A DNA stretch of 64,000 bases, taken from Burkholderia sp. S171 (lineage in GTDB: Bacteria; Pseudomonadota; Gammaproteobacteria; Burkholderiales; Burkholderiaceae). This document shows, piece by piece, positions 26,138-35,602 of this stretch. The stretch lies in assembly GCF_009766085.1 (NCBI RefSeq), contig NZ_LMUF01000075.1:62001-126000 (forward strand), in the 5' to 3' direction. Both the position numbers and the translations under genes were made by a program. Numbering within the stretch: the first letter of the stretch is position 1; the number at the start of each line of letters is the position of its first letter. The notes beneath the pieces are model-generated. The model was given only the letters and a program-made list of their open reading frames with translations, was not told where the DNA came from and searched no databases.

Positions 26138-26174
26138 TGTTCGTTAAATTTCGAATTCGAACATTATTATGTTC
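26138..26174. promoter_or_regulatory. glpD: Overlapping palindromes upstream of glpD, candidate GlpR operators
   Basis: Three overlapping symmetric elements are packed in 37 bases: TGTTCG-N14-CGAACA (26138-26163), the perfect palindrome TTCGAATTCGAA (26150-26161) and GAACAT-TATT-ATGTTC (26159-26174). TTCG/CGAA arms match the core of E. coli GlpR operators. The cluster sits 41 bases upstream of the glpD start, and GlpR is encoded nearby. Binding is inferred. Confidence 0.6.
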
Positions 26175-26214
26175 CGACGGAGTTTTCCGTTGGGGGCCAT
26201 GGGGCGGACAAGCG

Positions 26215-27798
26215 ATGCAAGGCAATCTTTACGATGTGCTCGTGGTGGGCGGCGGGGTCAACGGCACGGGCATAGCGCGGGACGCGGCGGGCCGTGGCCT
26301 CACCGTCATGCTGTGCGAAAAGGACGACCTTGCTTCGCACACGTCGTCGTCGAGTACGAAGCTTATTCACGGCGGGCTTCGTTATCTCGAATACGGTGAA
26401 TATCGGCTCGTGCGCAAGGCGCTTCAGGAGCGTGAAGTGCTGCTGCGCGCGGCGCCGCATATCATGTGGCCGCTGCGTTTCGTGATGCCGCACATGCCCA
26501 ATTTGCGCCCCGCCTGGATGATCCGCGCCGGCCTCTTCCTCTACGATCACCTCGCTCGGCGCGAATTGCTGCCCGGCTCCCGCGGCATTGACATGCGCCG
26601 GCACCCGGCAGGTGCACCGCTGATCGACTCAATCAAGCGCGGTTTTGTCTATTCCGACGGCTGGGTGGACGACGCACGGCTCGTCGCGCTCAACGCGGTC
26701 GACGCGCAGGAACACGGCGCGGTCATCAAGACCCGCACGCGTCTGGTCAGTGCGCGGCGCGGCGAAGGCGTTTGGCACGCCACGCTTGCCGACAACCACG
26801 GCGCGACCTTTGACGTTCGGGCGCGCGCCATCGCGAATGCTGCCGGCCCTTGGGTCAGCGACCTGCTCAAGGACTCGCTCAACAGCAACACGCACACGCG
26901 CCACACCGTGCGGCTGGTCAAGGGAAGCCACATCGTCACCCGGCGCCTCTTCGAGCACGACCACGCGTACATTTTCCAGAATCCGGACAAACGCATCATC
27001 TTCGCGATTCCGTACGAGCACGACTACACGCTGATCGGGACGACGGACCTCGAGTATCACGGCGACGCCTCCAAAGTGGCCATCAGCCCGGAAGAAACCA
27101 CGTACCTCTGCGACTCCATCAACCGCTACTTCAAGAAGCACATCAGCCCGGCAGACGTTTGCTGGACCTATGCCGGCGTGCGCGGGCTGCTCGAGGACGA
27201 AAAGGCGGAGAACGCATCGGCAGTCACGCGCGATTACCTGCTCGAACTCGACACGCCCGCGAACGAAGCGCCGTTGTTGTCGGTGTTTGGCGGCAAGATC
27301 ACGACGTTTCGCAAGCTGGCTGAAGAAGCCGTCGACAAACTCGGCGAAGCACTGCAATCGCCGGCCCGGAGTAAAACGTGGACCGAAGGCGCGCCGTTGC
27401 CGGGCGGGGACATTGCCAATGCCGACTTCGCGCTGTTCCTCAGCGCGTTCAAGCAGCGTAATCGCTGGCTACCCGACGAACTCGCGCATCGATACGCACG
27501 GGCTTACGGTACGCGCGCCCAGAAGCTTCTGGGCAATGCAAGCTCCTTGGCCGATCTCGGCGAGGCCCTCACTCCAGGCCTCTACGAAGCCGAACTCCGC
27601 TATATGCGCGACAACGAATGGGCGACCTGTGCGGACGACGTGCTCTGGCGCCGCTCGAAACTCGGCTTGCACCTGGAGCCCGGTTCGCTAGATGACGTGA
27701 TTCGTCGCATTGACGGGTGGTTCGCATCGAGCAAGCCGGAAGCGCAGGCGCAGGTGGCGTCATCCACATCACCCACGACCGCTCGCACCGTCTTTTAA
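26215..27798 (+). CDS. glpD: Aerobic glycerol-3-phosphate dehydrogenase
   Basis: This is a 527-residue FAD-dependent inner-membrane-associated enzyme that oxidises sn-glycerol-3-phosphate to dihydroxyacetone phosphate and feeds ubiquinone. The N-terminal FAD motif VVGGGVNGTGIARDAAGRG, STKLIHGGLRYLEYGEYRLV and the C-terminal GGKITTFRKLAEEAVDKL are all present. The ATG at 26215 places the FAD motif about 10 residues in; an upstream in-frame extension runs through the operators and is rejected. The glycerol kinase and facilitator genes are not in the window. Confidence 0.96.
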   Translation: MQGNLYDVLVVGGGVNGTGIARDAAGRGLTVMLCEKDDLASHTSSSSTKLIHGGLRYLEYGEYRLVRKALQEREVLLRAAPHIMWPLRFVMPHMPNLRPAWMIRAGLFLYDHLARRELLPGSRGIDMRRHPAGAPLIDSIKRGFVYSDGWVDDARLVALNAVDAQEHGAVIKTRTRLVSARRGEGVWHATLADNHGATFDVRARAIANAAGPWVSDLLKDSLNSNTHTRHTVRLVKGSHIVTRRLFEHDHAYIFQNPDKRIIFAIPYEHDYTLIGTTDLEYHGDASKVAISPEETTYLCDSINRYFKKHISPADVCWTYAGVRGLLEDEKAENASAVTRDYLLELDTPANEAPLLSVFGGKITTFRKLAEEAVDKLGEALQSPARSKTWTEGAPLPGGDIANADFALFLSAFKQRNRWLPDELAHRYARAYGTRAQKLLGNASSLADLGEALTPGLYEAELRYMRDNEWATCADDVLWRRSKLGLHLEPGSLDDVIRRIDGWFASSKPEAQAQVASSTSPTTARTVF

Positions 27799-27962
27799 CC
27801 GGGCTTTGCCGCGAATAGCTACCCTGCGGCACCTGATAACGGTGTGACGATATCTTCGTTTGACGCCACTGAAGCCAATGCTAGTCTTGCCTTCACTCGT
27901 TCCCGCGCTGTTTCGTTGAGCGGGTTTAATCGACAGGACGACAGAACGACTGGAGGCTCATC

Positions 27963-28733
27963 ATGGTTGCACCGGCTTATTCATCGCTGGAACTCGTGCG
28001 CGAGTCGTTCGATGCGCGCGCGCCGGCCGAACTCGCCGAGGCAACACAGGCGGCGTCGGCCAAGGTTCCGGCTAACGGTCATCATGCGCATGACGCGCAG
28101 CAGACCGACGCACAGGAAGCGAGCGACGCGCTCGAATATCTCGTTGGCGTGAATTTGGCGCGGCTGCGCGCCGAACGCCAACTTTCGCTCGATGCCCTCG
28201 CTCGCGCGTCCGGCGTGTCCCGAGCCATGTTGGCGCAGATCGAATCCGGGCGCAGCGTGCCGTCCATCAAGGTGCTGCACAAGATTGCAAGCGCGCTGAA
28301 GGTATCGGTGGCGGCGTTCCTTCGACGCCACGCGACCAATGGCATCGAATATTTGCCGGCCGAGCAGGCGACGCGCCTCGTGACATCGAACGGACGCTTT
28401 TCGGCACGGCCGCTGTTTCCGCTGAGTGCGCCGGCATCGGCGGAATTCCATGAACTGCGGATCGCCCCGCTGCACGCCGAATCAGGCACTCCGCGTCCGC
28501 CCGGCACCACGATCAACCTGGTTGTAAGCGACGGCACGCTGGAAATCCGCGTGCATGACCGGGCGCAGTTGCTGGCCACGGGCGACGCCATTGTGTTCGA
28601 CGCCGATCAACCCCACACGCTGCGCAATCCCGGCAACACGGAAGCGCGTGCGTACCAAGTGACGGTGAACGCGGAAACGCCGCCGCGCTGGCATGTTCCG
28701 GCCGATTCACGTCGTATCGACGATGCCAGCTAG
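27963..28733 (+). CDS. XRE-family regulator with C-terminal cupin domain
   Basis: This is a 256-residue regulator. A disordered Ala/His/Gln-rich leader (about 1-55) precedes a HTH_3 domain (LARLRAERQLSLDALARASGVSRAMLAQIESGRSVPSIKVLHKIA). A C-terminal cupin barrel (about 165-245) includes GTTINLVVSDGTLEI and DAIVFDADQPHTLRNPG. Proteins of this layout sense small metabolites and often control amino-acid, polyamine or sulphur genes nearby. No obvious target is adjacent. GGAGG lies 6-10 bases upstream of the ATG. Confidence 0.88.
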   Translation: MVAPAYSSLELVRESFDARAPAELAEATQAASAKVPANGHHAHDAQQTDAQEASDALEYLVGVNLARLRAERQLSLDALARASGVSRAMLAQIESGRSVPSIKVLHKIASALKVSVAAFLRRHATNGIEYLPAEQATRLVTSNGRFSARPLFPLSAPASAEFHELRIAPLHAESGTPRPPGTTINLVVSDGTLEIRVHDRAQLLATGDAIVFDADQPHTLRNPGNTEARAYQVTVNAETPPRWHVPADSRRIDDAS

Positions 28734-28839
28734 ACGCACTTCCGTAGAAGCTGCAGGCAGGCAGTACTGCAACATCACCAAGTCTGTTGTATCCTGAAAT
28801 TAGTCGCGTTGTTAAGTGTTTAGCGACAAGTCAGTACGT

Positions 28840-29011
28840 CTTCAGGGCGGGGTGCAATTCCCCACCGGCGGTATGCGAGCGGCGAAAGCTTCTCGTGAGC
28901 CCGCGAGCGCCTGTGAACGCAGCTTGCAAATCATTGCCAGCTACGCAACGGGGTCAGCAGATCTGGTGAGATGCCAGAGCCGACGGTCATAGTCCGGATG
29001 GAAGAAGATGT
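28840..29011 (+). promoter_or_regulatory. FMN riboswitch (RFN element)
   Basis: The conserved FMN aptamer blocks are present in order: CTTCAGGGCGGGGTGCAATTCCCCACCGGCGGTA region at the 5' side, GAGCCCGCGAGCGCC, GGTCAGCAGATCTGGTGAGA-type block and the closing CAGAGCCGACGGTCATAGTCCGGATG. One side arm is longer than usual. It lies in the leader of ribB with about 165 bases between aptamer and start codon. FMN binding would lower riboflavin synthesis; whether by termination or by hiding the ribosome site is not clear from sequence. Confidence 0.95.
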
Positions 29012-29176
29012 GCAGACGGCCATGTCCGTTTCGCGTGTTTGCCGCGGCGCATTTGTTTGCGTCCGCGTCGAACGGGTGCTGTCGAGTTGACGGCGCTGAA
29101 AACGCGTGTCGTTCTGTCTGTTTGCAATGCCCTGAAACGTTTTTCGCCCCATTTCTTTTGCGAGAGCGTTTCATCC

Positions 29177-29902
29177 ATGTCCGAATCAGTTTTCACCTCC
29201 ACCTCCCCGGCCACCGCCTTTGCTGATCTTGCGCAACTTCGCGCAGGCGACGCGCCCGTTGCTATTCCTCATCGAATTGCCGCTGCCCTGCAAGCGTTGC
29301 GCGAAGGCCGTGCGGTCGCCCTGCTCGACGACGACGATCGCGAGAACGAAGCCGACCTCATTTACGCCGCTGAAAAGCTAGACGTCGAAGGCATGGCGCT
29401 GATGATCCGCGAGTGCAGCGGCATCGTGTGCCTGTGCCTTCCTGACGAGACCGTTCGCGCGCTCCACTTGCCGCCCATGGTCGCCGACAACGGCAGCAAA
29501 TACGGCACCGCATTTACGGTTTCTATCGAAGCACGCGAGGGCGTGACGACGGGTGTATCCGCAGTGGACCGGCTGACCACGATCCGCGCCGCAATCGCCG
29601 ATAACGCCAAGGCTGGCGATATCGTGAGTCCTGGCCACGTGTTCCCGCTACGCGCGCAGCCGGGCGGCGTGCTGACGCGGCGCGGTCATACCGAAGGAAC
29701 CGTCGACTTGGCGATCCTGGCCGGATTGAAGCCGGCCGGCGTGCTGTGCGAACTGATGAACCCGGATGGCACGATGGCGCGTGGTGCGCAGATCGATGCG
29801 TTCGTGAAGGAGCGCAACATTCCGGTGCTGACCATCGCCGAACTCGCCGATTTCCGCATGGCGCTCGCCGCCGCGCGCGAACTGGCCGAAGAAACGGTTT
29901 AA
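29177..29902 (+). CDS. ribB: 3,4-dihydroxy-2-butanone-4-phosphate synthase
   Basis: This is a 241-residue enzyme making the four-carbon precursor of riboflavin from ribulose-5-phosphate. The motifs LLDDDDRENEADLIYAAE (acidic loop), RECSGIVCLCL, VSIEAREGVTTGVSAVDR, SPGHVFPLRAQPGGVLTRRGHTEG and GVLCELMNPDGTMAR are complete. It is monofunctional, lacking a GTP cyclohydrolase II domain. The ATG at 29177 follows a weak ribosome site, consistent with riboswitch control. A terminator follows, so it is a single-gene unit. Confidence 0.95.
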   Translation: MSESVFTSTSPATAFADLAQLRAGDAPVAIPHRIAAALQALREGRAVALLDDDDRENEADLIYAAEKLDVEGMALMIRECSGIVCLCLPDETVRALHLPPMVADNGSKYGTAFTVSIEAREGVTTGVSAVDRLTTIRAAIADNAKAGDIVSPGHVFPLRAQPGGVLTRRGHTEGTVDLAILAGLKPAGVLCELMNPDGTMARGAQIDAFVKERNIPVLTIAELADFRMALAAARELAEETV

Positions 29903-29955
29903 CGACGGGAAGGTTCCGTTTCCGTTCAACGGAATATCGAGAGCAAAGAAAAACT

Positions 29956-29984
29956 CGGCCCTGAGTTGAAGGGCCGCGTTTTTC
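29956..29984 (+). terminator. Terminator after ribB
   Basis: The stem CGGCCCT (29956-29962) pairs with AGGGCCG (29970-29976), followed by CGTTTTT. Confidence 0.8.
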
Positions 29985-30197
29985 GTTTGGGTATCGTGGG
30001 AAAGCTGGGAACGGCTGCATCCGGCGACAAAGCAATTCAACCCGCCGCCGCGTCGATCGACGCATGTCAAAACCGTTCTAATGCAAACGTCGAAGGGGAC
30101 ATGACGGCTACGCTCGACCTCGCCTGAACCCCGAACCACGAACAGCAAACCGCAAACAAGCGCAGCGGCCAATGAAACAGCCCTCGCCAACACAAAT

Positions 30198-31067
30198 TCA
30201 CTTAGCCTCAGTCGCCAAAATCGCCGCGAACTTCCTGTACAGCCAGACCGAGCAGGTTGCCCCCGTCGCCGTATAAAGCAGCGTGCCCACGCTTTGCACG
30301 ACCAGCAATCCCATGGTCAGGCTGCCGGCGGACCCTGTCGTCGCCAGCATTTCCGCGATCACCGTCAACACCGTCGCAATTCCCACGATAGGCAAAATCG
30401 CGAGCACGGCGGCCGTCGTGATAAACCAGAAGTGCCCACGCGTATCTTCCCAGGCGGCGCGCCATTGAATCCGGCCACCGGCGGCAGTGTGCGGAAACAG
30501 CAAGGACAGCCTTGCCGACACATAACTCACGCCGCACACGGCCAGCACAGCAAGCGTGGCAGTAGCCGCCATCGAGGTGCCGCTGGACAATCCCGCCAGC
30601 CGCAACCCGATCCAGACGATCGCCACCGCGAGCATCGCGCCCACGTAACCGGCAATCAGCGCGATGCAGAGCAGGAAATAGCGTCGGATACCGGCGTCCC
30701 AGAGGCGTGTCGCCGGGGGCACGGGCACGGACGTGGCGGAAGCCCCGACGGGCTCAGCGCTCAGTTTCATCGCAAAGCGGACCACAAACACGGCCAGCAC
30801 CGCGAGTATCAATGTCTGTATAAACGTGACGCCAAGAGAAATCAGCCCCTGAGTGAACCCGGCGGCATGACCGGCGCTGCTGCTGGTCATCGCAGTCAGC
30901 GTGCTGCCCGACGCCTCGAGCCCGGGGAATTGCGCCTTGTAGCCGGCGGTTCCCGTCGCGAGCACCGCTACGAACGCCACTAGAAATACGATCGGCATGT
31001 GTCGTACGGCGGAGGCGGCGTCGCGCCATGCGCCCTTCAGGCATTGGCGCAGCGTGATGTCTTCCAT
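30198..31067 (-). CDS. Uncharacterised polytopic membrane protein
   Basis: This 289-residue protein has about six hydrophobic segments, for example IVFLVAFVAVLATGTAGY, TFIQTLILAVLAVFVVRFAM, YFLLCIALIAGYVGAMLAVAIVWIGLRL and TAAVLAILPIVGIATVLTVIAEML. Its N-terminus (LRQCLKGAWRDAASAVRHMP) is amphipathic and cytoplasmic. The layout resembles glycerophosphoryl-diester-type or DUF membrane regions seen in Burkholderia hypothetical proteins, but I cannot name a family. It converges on ribB and appears to be transcribed alone. Confidence 0.7.
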   Translation of the reverse strand: MEDITLRQCLKGAWRDAASAVRHMPIVFLVAFVAVLATGTAGYKAQFPGLEASGSTLTAMTSSSAGHAAGFTQGLISLGVTFIQTLILAVLAVFVVRFAMKLSAEPVGASATSVPVPPATRLWDAGIRRYFLLCIALIAGYVGAMLAVAIVWIGLRLAGLSSGTSMAATATLAVLAVCGVSYVSARLSLLFPHTAAGGRIQWRAAWEDTRGHFWFITTAAVLAILPIVGIATVLTVIAEMLATTGSAGSLTMGLLVVQSVGTLLYTATGATCSVWLYRKFAAILATEAK

Positions 31068-31297
31068 AAAACCTCAGTCGAAAAGCGTGATCAAGCGATA
31101 AGCCGCGGATGCGGCTCGCACGACACGCTAGTCGGTTGAGGACGCCGGGTCAATATCCGGCGAGGAGGTTGGCGAGATCGGCGTGCGGGTCTTCCTTTGC
31201 GGGACGCCGGATCGACGCGCTAGATCGACGCGCATACCGCACCACGCCGCACGATAGATCGGCGTGCGCATTCCCCCATCCCGCTCACCCCACGAAC

Positions 31298-32476
31298 TCA
31301 AACCGCATCCACTGCCCCCGCACTCGCTCCCTGCCCGCCGCGATCCAGCCGGCCCGCGTACCAAGTCACGCCAAGCGCGACCACAGCCACAACCGCCGCG
31401 ACCCACGGAAGCGAATCCAGCGGATGCCCTTGCTGCAGCACCACGCCGCCAAGCCACGCACCACCGGCGTTACCCAAATTAAACGCGCCGATATTCAGCG
31501 TCGACGCCAGATTCGGCGCGTGTTTCGCCTTCTCGACAACGCGTGTTTGCAGCGGCGGAACGGTGGCGAACGCGGCGATACCCCAGATAAAGATCGTGAC
31601 GGCCGCCAGCGTCTGGTTGTGGCTGGTCTTCGCGAACACCGCCATGATGATGGCGAGCGCGACGAGAATGCCCATCAGCGAAGGCATCAGCGCCCGATCG
31701 GCCAGCTTGCCGCCGATCGTGTTGCCAATCGTCAATCCAACTCCGAACAGCACGAGCACCAACGTCACGCCGTGTGGCGAAAATCCGCTGACCTGTTCGA
31801 GAATCGGTGCGATGTAGGTGAAGACCACGAACACGCCGCCGAAGCCGAGCACGGTCATGGCCAGGGCGAGCCAGACTTGCGGTTCCTTCAGCACACGCAA
31901 TTCGTGGCCGAAGTTCGACGGTCCCGAATCGTGCTTGTTGGGCACGAGCGCGGCCACGCCGATCAACGACAACACGCCGAGCGCCGCCACGACCCAGAAT
32001 GTCGCGCGCCAGCCGAATTCCTGGCCGATAAACGTCCCGAACGGCACGCCCAAGACGTTCGCGAGCGTGAGTCCGGTAAACATCAACGCAATTGCGCTAG
32101 CGCGCTTTTCAGCGGGAACCAGCGACGCCGCGACCACTGCGCCAATGCCGAAAAACGAGCCGTGCGCGAACGATGTCACCACGCGGGCCACCATGAGCAT
32201 CGAATAACCCGGTGCCACGGCGCACAGCACATTGCCGACGATAAACACGCCCATCAGCAACTGCAGCGAGAGTTTGCGCGGCAATTTTGCGGTCAGCACG
32301 GCGAGGAGCGGCGCGCCCACGGCCACGCCCAGCGCGTATCCCGTGACGAGAAAGCCCGCCGATGGAATCGATACAGCCAGATCCCGGGCCACATCAGGCA
32401 GCAGCCCCATGATGACGAACTCGGTCGTCCCGATGGCAAACGCGCTGATCGCGAGCGCCAGAAGTGGAATAGGCAT
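31298..32476 (-). CDS. MFS transporter (DHA1, AraJ/YdhP-like)
   Basis: This 392-residue, 12-helix efflux-type permease begins with FAIGTTEFVIMGLLPDVARDL, the hallmark of the DHA1 AraJ/YdhP group. Motif A is degenerate (LTAKLPRKLSLQLLM), and ALMFTGLTLANVLGVPFGTFIGQ carries the motif C-like antiporter signature. Substrates in this group are sugars or arabinose-like efflux, purine ribosides or drugs. The VOC-family gene ends 10 bases upstream of its start, so the two form an operon divergent from a LysR regulator. Confidence 0.88.
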   Translation of the reverse strand: MPIPLLALAISAFAIGTTEFVIMGLLPDVARDLAVSIPSAGFLVTGYALGVAVGAPLLAVLTAKLPRKLSLQLLMGVFIVGNVLCAVAPGYSMLMVARVVTSFAHGSFFGIGAVVAASLVPAEKRASAIALMFTGLTLANVLGVPFGTFIGQEFGWRATFWVVAALGVLSLIGVAALVPNKHDSGPSNFGHELRVLKEPQVWLALAMTVLGFGGVFVVFTYIAPILEQVSGFSPHGVTLVLVLFGVGLTIGNTIGGKLADRALMPSLMGILVALAIIMAVFAKTSHNQTLAAVTIFIWGIAAFATVPPLQTRVVEKAKHAPNLASTLNIGAFNLGNAGGAWLGGVVLQQGHPLDSLPWVAAVVAVVALGVTWYAGRLDRGGQGASAGAVDAV

Positions 32477-32486
32477 GGAAATCCCC

Positions 32487-32891
32487 TTAGTTTGAGAATG
32501 CGGAGAAAGCGGAATTTGACGTCACGAACTCGATGACCACGCCCGGCGCGAGCTGCACGAACACTTGCTGCTCGCGGGAGAGCGGAACATCGGCTGCGGA
32601 AAACGGGATTGCGTGTTCGTGAAGGCGTGCGAGCAACGCCTGCCATTCGGCTGCGTCTTGCACGCGCAACGCGAGATGATCGATACGCGTAGCCGCCAGC
32701 CCACCGGGCGGCGAAGCCAGCACCGAACCGTGCTCGATCAGATGCACGGCGGGTGCGTCATCGAGATAAAGCCAGTACCCGCTTACGCCGAACGGCGACC
32801 GTGGGCCGACTTTCATGCCGGCTATATCGACGAGAAAATGGCGGATCGGCTCGCAATCGGGCGCGACGATCGTGACGTGATCGAGTTTCAT
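32487..32891 (-). CDS. VOC-family (glyoxalase/dioxygenase fold) protein
   Basis: This is a 134-residue single VOC domain: MKLDHVTIVAPDCEPIRHFLVDIAGMKVG, YWLYLDDAPAVHLIEH, RIDHLALRVQD and VFVQLAPGVVIEFV. The metal-type residues are His5, His in VHLIEH, His in DHLALRV and the late Glu in VVIEFV. The reaction is unknown. The ATG at 32891 begins exactly at the domain; longer upstream starts add non-conserved sequence. It is co-transcribed with the MFS gene and divergent from the LysR gene about 155 bases away. Confidence 0.82.
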   Translation of the reverse strand: MKLDHVTIVAPDCEPIRHFLVDIAGMKVGPRSPFGVSGYWLYLDDAPAVHLIEHGSVLASPPGGLAATRIDHLALRVQDAAEWQALLARLHEHAIPFSAADVPLSREQQVFVQLAPGVVIEFVTSNSAFSAFSN

Positions 32892-33046
32892 CGGGGAATA
32901 CGCGTCAGGGCGCGTCTGGAAAATTCGGGCTGCATGATCGATCTTCGACCTCATACGCTGCAATGCACCAAATTCTGCGCGCGGAGAAACGTTTTGATAA
33001 TTGGCGTAGCATTTGAAGCATTATCAAAAGTAAATTGAGAATGACG

Positions 33047-34012
33047 ATGGATCGACTCGGCGACATGCGCTTGTTCACCGAAGCGGCAGCGCTCGGCAGC
33101 TTGTCTGCGGCGGGCCGCAAGCTGGGTTTATCGCCGGCGGCTGCCAGCGCCCGGCTGCTCAAGCTGGAGAAATCCCTCACGGCACGGCTGTTCGAGCGCA
33201 CCACCCGCCAGCTCAGGCTCACCGACGAAGGCCGGCTTTATTTGCAGCATTGCCAGATCGCGCTGCAGGCTATCGACGACGGCGAAGCCGCGCTGCACGC
33301 CGGCCTGAATCTCGTGCGTGGCAAGGTGCGGATTTCGGCCACATCGGATTTCGGCCGCAACCTGCTGTGCCATTGGCTCGATGAATTCAGCCGCCTGTAT
33401 CCGGACGTGAGCTTTTCGCTGACGCTGTCGGATTCAGTGTCGAATCTGCTGCTGGAAGATATTGATCTGGCGATCCGTTTTAACCGGCCGTCGGAGGGCA
33501 ATCTGGTCGCGCGGAGGATGGCGCCGAACCGGCGTGTGCTGTGCGCATCGCCGGAATACCTGGCGCGGCACGGCGATCCGAAAACGCCCGCCGATCTCGC
33601 TACGCACACATTCACGGTGCTGGTGACGTCCACGGCTACGTTCAATCAGTTCGATTTCGTCCGTGGCGACGAGCGTTTCACCCACACCGTGCCGCTTGAT
33701 AACGCCTGGGAAACCAACGACGGCGCGTTGTCCCGTGCGTGGGCGCTGTCGGGCCAGGGCATTGCGCACAAATCGATCTGGGATATTGCCGCCGATGTCC
33801 GCTCCGGCGCGCTGAAGATTTTGCTGGCAGACTGGTGTTCGAACGAAGCGGCCGTTCACGCCGTGTTCCACGGCAACCGGTACATGGCGCCGCGGGTGCG
33901 CGTGCTGTTGGATTTCCTGATCGAACGCTTCGCCCGCGCGACCGCGGAATTGCTGGGCGACTTGGCCTATCCGCCCGGCAAGCCGGGTTACGACGTCGAG
34001 CGGACGCTATAA
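33047..34012 (+). CDS. LysR-family transcriptional regulator
   Basis: This is a 321-residue LysR regulator. The N-terminal winged HTH (MRLFTEAAALGSLSAAGRKLGLSPAAASARLLKLEKSLTARLFERTTRQL) is followed by a periplasmic-binding-protein-like effector domain (VRGKVRISATSDFGRNLL..., GIAHKSIWDIAADVRSGALKILLADW). It belongs to the CrgA-like branch. GAGA lies 6 bases before the ATG at 33047; ATG 33041 and TTG 33035 are alternatives. It lies divergent from the VOC-MFS pair and likely controls it. Confidence 0.9.
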   Translation: MDRLGDMRLFTEAAALGSLSAAGRKLGLSPAAASARLLKLEKSLTARLFERTTRQLRLTDEGRLYLQHCQIALQAIDDGEAALHAGLNLVRGKVRISATSDFGRNLLCHWLDEFSRLYPDVSFSLTLSDSVSNLLLEDIDLAIRFNRPSEGNLVARRMAPNRRVLCASPEYLARHGDPKTPADLATHTFTVLVTSTATFNQFDFVRGDERFTHTVPLDNAWETNDGALSRAWALSGQGIAHKSIWDIAADVRSGALKILLADWCSNEAAVHAVFHGNRYMAPRVRVLLDFLIERFARATAELLGDLAYPPGKPGYDVERTL

Positions 34013-34207
34013 TATCGAGCTAACCGTCGAGTCAATCGTCGAGCTGCGCGGCGTCCGAATTTCGGCCATTTCAGGCGAAATAGGGCTAAAGCAGCGCTAA
34101 AAGCGGCCCCAAAAACGAGCGCAAACGCCGACGAAACGAAACACGTCAGTCCCTTCAACGCATTAAATACCGCGCCCCCAGACTAATCACTGCGACCGGC
34201 GAAATTC

Positions 34208-35569
34208 ATGACCAAGAAAGTGTATGTAAAGACCTTTGGCTGCCAGATGAACGAGTACGACTCCGACAAAATGGTCGACGTCCTCGGAGCAGCCAATGGC
34301 CTCACCCAAACGTTTACGCCGGAAGACGCGGACGTCATTCTCTTCAACACGTGTTCAGTGCGCGAAAAAGCGCAGGAAAAGGTTTTCTCCGATCTCGGCC
34401 GCGTCCGCGAATTGAAGGAAGCAAATCCGAACCTGATCATTGGCGTAGGCGGTTGCGTGGCGAGCCAGGAAGGCGCGGCGATTGTGTCCCGCGCGCCGTA
34501 CGTGGACCTGGTGTTCGGCCCGCAGACGCTGCATCGTCTGCCGGAAATGATTGCGAAACGGCGTTCCAGTGGCCGCGCGCAAGTCGATATCTCGTTTCCG
34601 GAAATCGAAAAATTTGATCATCTGCCGCCGGCGCGCGTTGATGGCCCGAGCGCGTTTGTATCGATCATGGAAGGGTGCAGCAAGTACTGCAGCTATTGCG
34701 TGGTGCCCTATACGCGCGGCGAAGAGGTATCGCGGCCGCTGGACGACGTGTTGACCGAAATCGCGGGCCTCGCCGACCAAGGCGTGCGCGAAGTCACCAT
34801 GCTCGGTCAGAACGTGAATGCGTATCGTGGACCGGTGACACAGCATTCCACGGACATTGCGGATTTCGCTACGTTGATCGAATACGTGGCGGAAATTCCG
34901 GGCATCGAGCGGATTCGCTACACCACGTCGCATCCGAAGGAATTCACGCAGCGGCTGATTGATACGTACGCGAAAGTACCGAAACTCGTGAGCCACTTGC
35001 ACTTGCCGGTGCAGCACGGTTCCGACCGCATTCTGATGGCCATGAAACGCGGTTATACCGTGCTCGAATACAAGTCCGTGATCCGCAAATTGCGCGCGAT
35101 TCGTCCGGATTTATCGTTGTCCACGGACATGATCGTCGGCTTCCCGGGCGAGACGGAAGATGACTTCCAGAAGATGATGAAGCTCATCGACGAAATGAGT
35201 TACGACACCAGCTTCTCATTCATCTACAGCCCGCGTCCTGGCACGCCCGCTGCAAACCTGCACGACGATACCCCGCGCGAAGTGAAGCTCAAGCGTTTGC
35301 AACATTTGCAGGCGACCATCGAGGCAAATGTAGCGAAGATCAGCAACTCCATGCTGGGATCGGTGCAACGCATTCTGGTGGAAGGCCCATCGCGCAAGGA
35401 CCCGAGCGAACTCGCCGGACGCACGGAGAATAATCGCGTGGTGAATTTTCCGGCACCCATTTCTTCGCACAAACGGCTGATTGGCCAGATGGTCGATGTG
35501 GAAATCAACGTGGCGTATCCGCATTCGTTGCGCGGCGAATTGATCATGACGCCCGCGACAACTCACTAA
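34208..35569 (+). CDS. miaB: tRNA-2-methylthio-N6-dimethylallyladenosine synthase
   Basis: This 453-residue radical-SAM methylthiotransferase modifies A37 of tRNAs that read U-starting codons. The N-terminal UPF0004 domain ligands are C12, C49 and C83. The radical-SAM cluster is C157, C161 and C164 (CSKYCSYC), and a C-terminal TRAM domain is near residues 375-440 (RILVEGPSRKDPSELAGRTENNRVVNF). All six Cys are intact. It opens the miaB-phoH-ybeY run on this strand. Confidence 0.97.
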   Translation: MTKKVYVKTFGCQMNEYDSDKMVDVLGAANGLTQTFTPEDADVILFNTCSVREKAQEKVFSDLGRVRELKEANPNLIIGVGGCVASQEGAAIVSRAPYVDLVFGPQTLHRLPEMIAKRRSSGRAQVDISFPEIEKFDHLPPARVDGPSAFVSIMEGCSKYCSYCVVPYTRGEEVSRPLDDVLTEIAGLADQGVREVTMLGQNVNAYRGPVTQHSTDIADFATLIEYVAEIPGIERIRYTTSHPKEFTQRLIDTYAKVPKLVSHLHLPVQHGSDRILMAMKRGYTVLEYKSVIRKLRAIRPDLSLSTDMIVGFPGETEDDFQKMMKLIDEMSYDTSFSFIYSPRPGTPAANLHDDTPREVKLKRLQHLQATIEANVAKISNSMLGSVQRILVEGPSRKDPSELAGRTENNRVVNFPAPISSHKRLIGQMVDVEINVAYPHSLRGELIMTPATTH

Positions 35570-35602
35570 AACCGCAGCTTCGACAGGAACCCGACTCTCG
35601 CC

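Noticed and set aside
31109..32536. A 475-codon forward open frame opposite the MFS gene
   Set aside because: It is antisense to a clear transporter gene and its composition is dominated by Arg, His, Gln and Ala.
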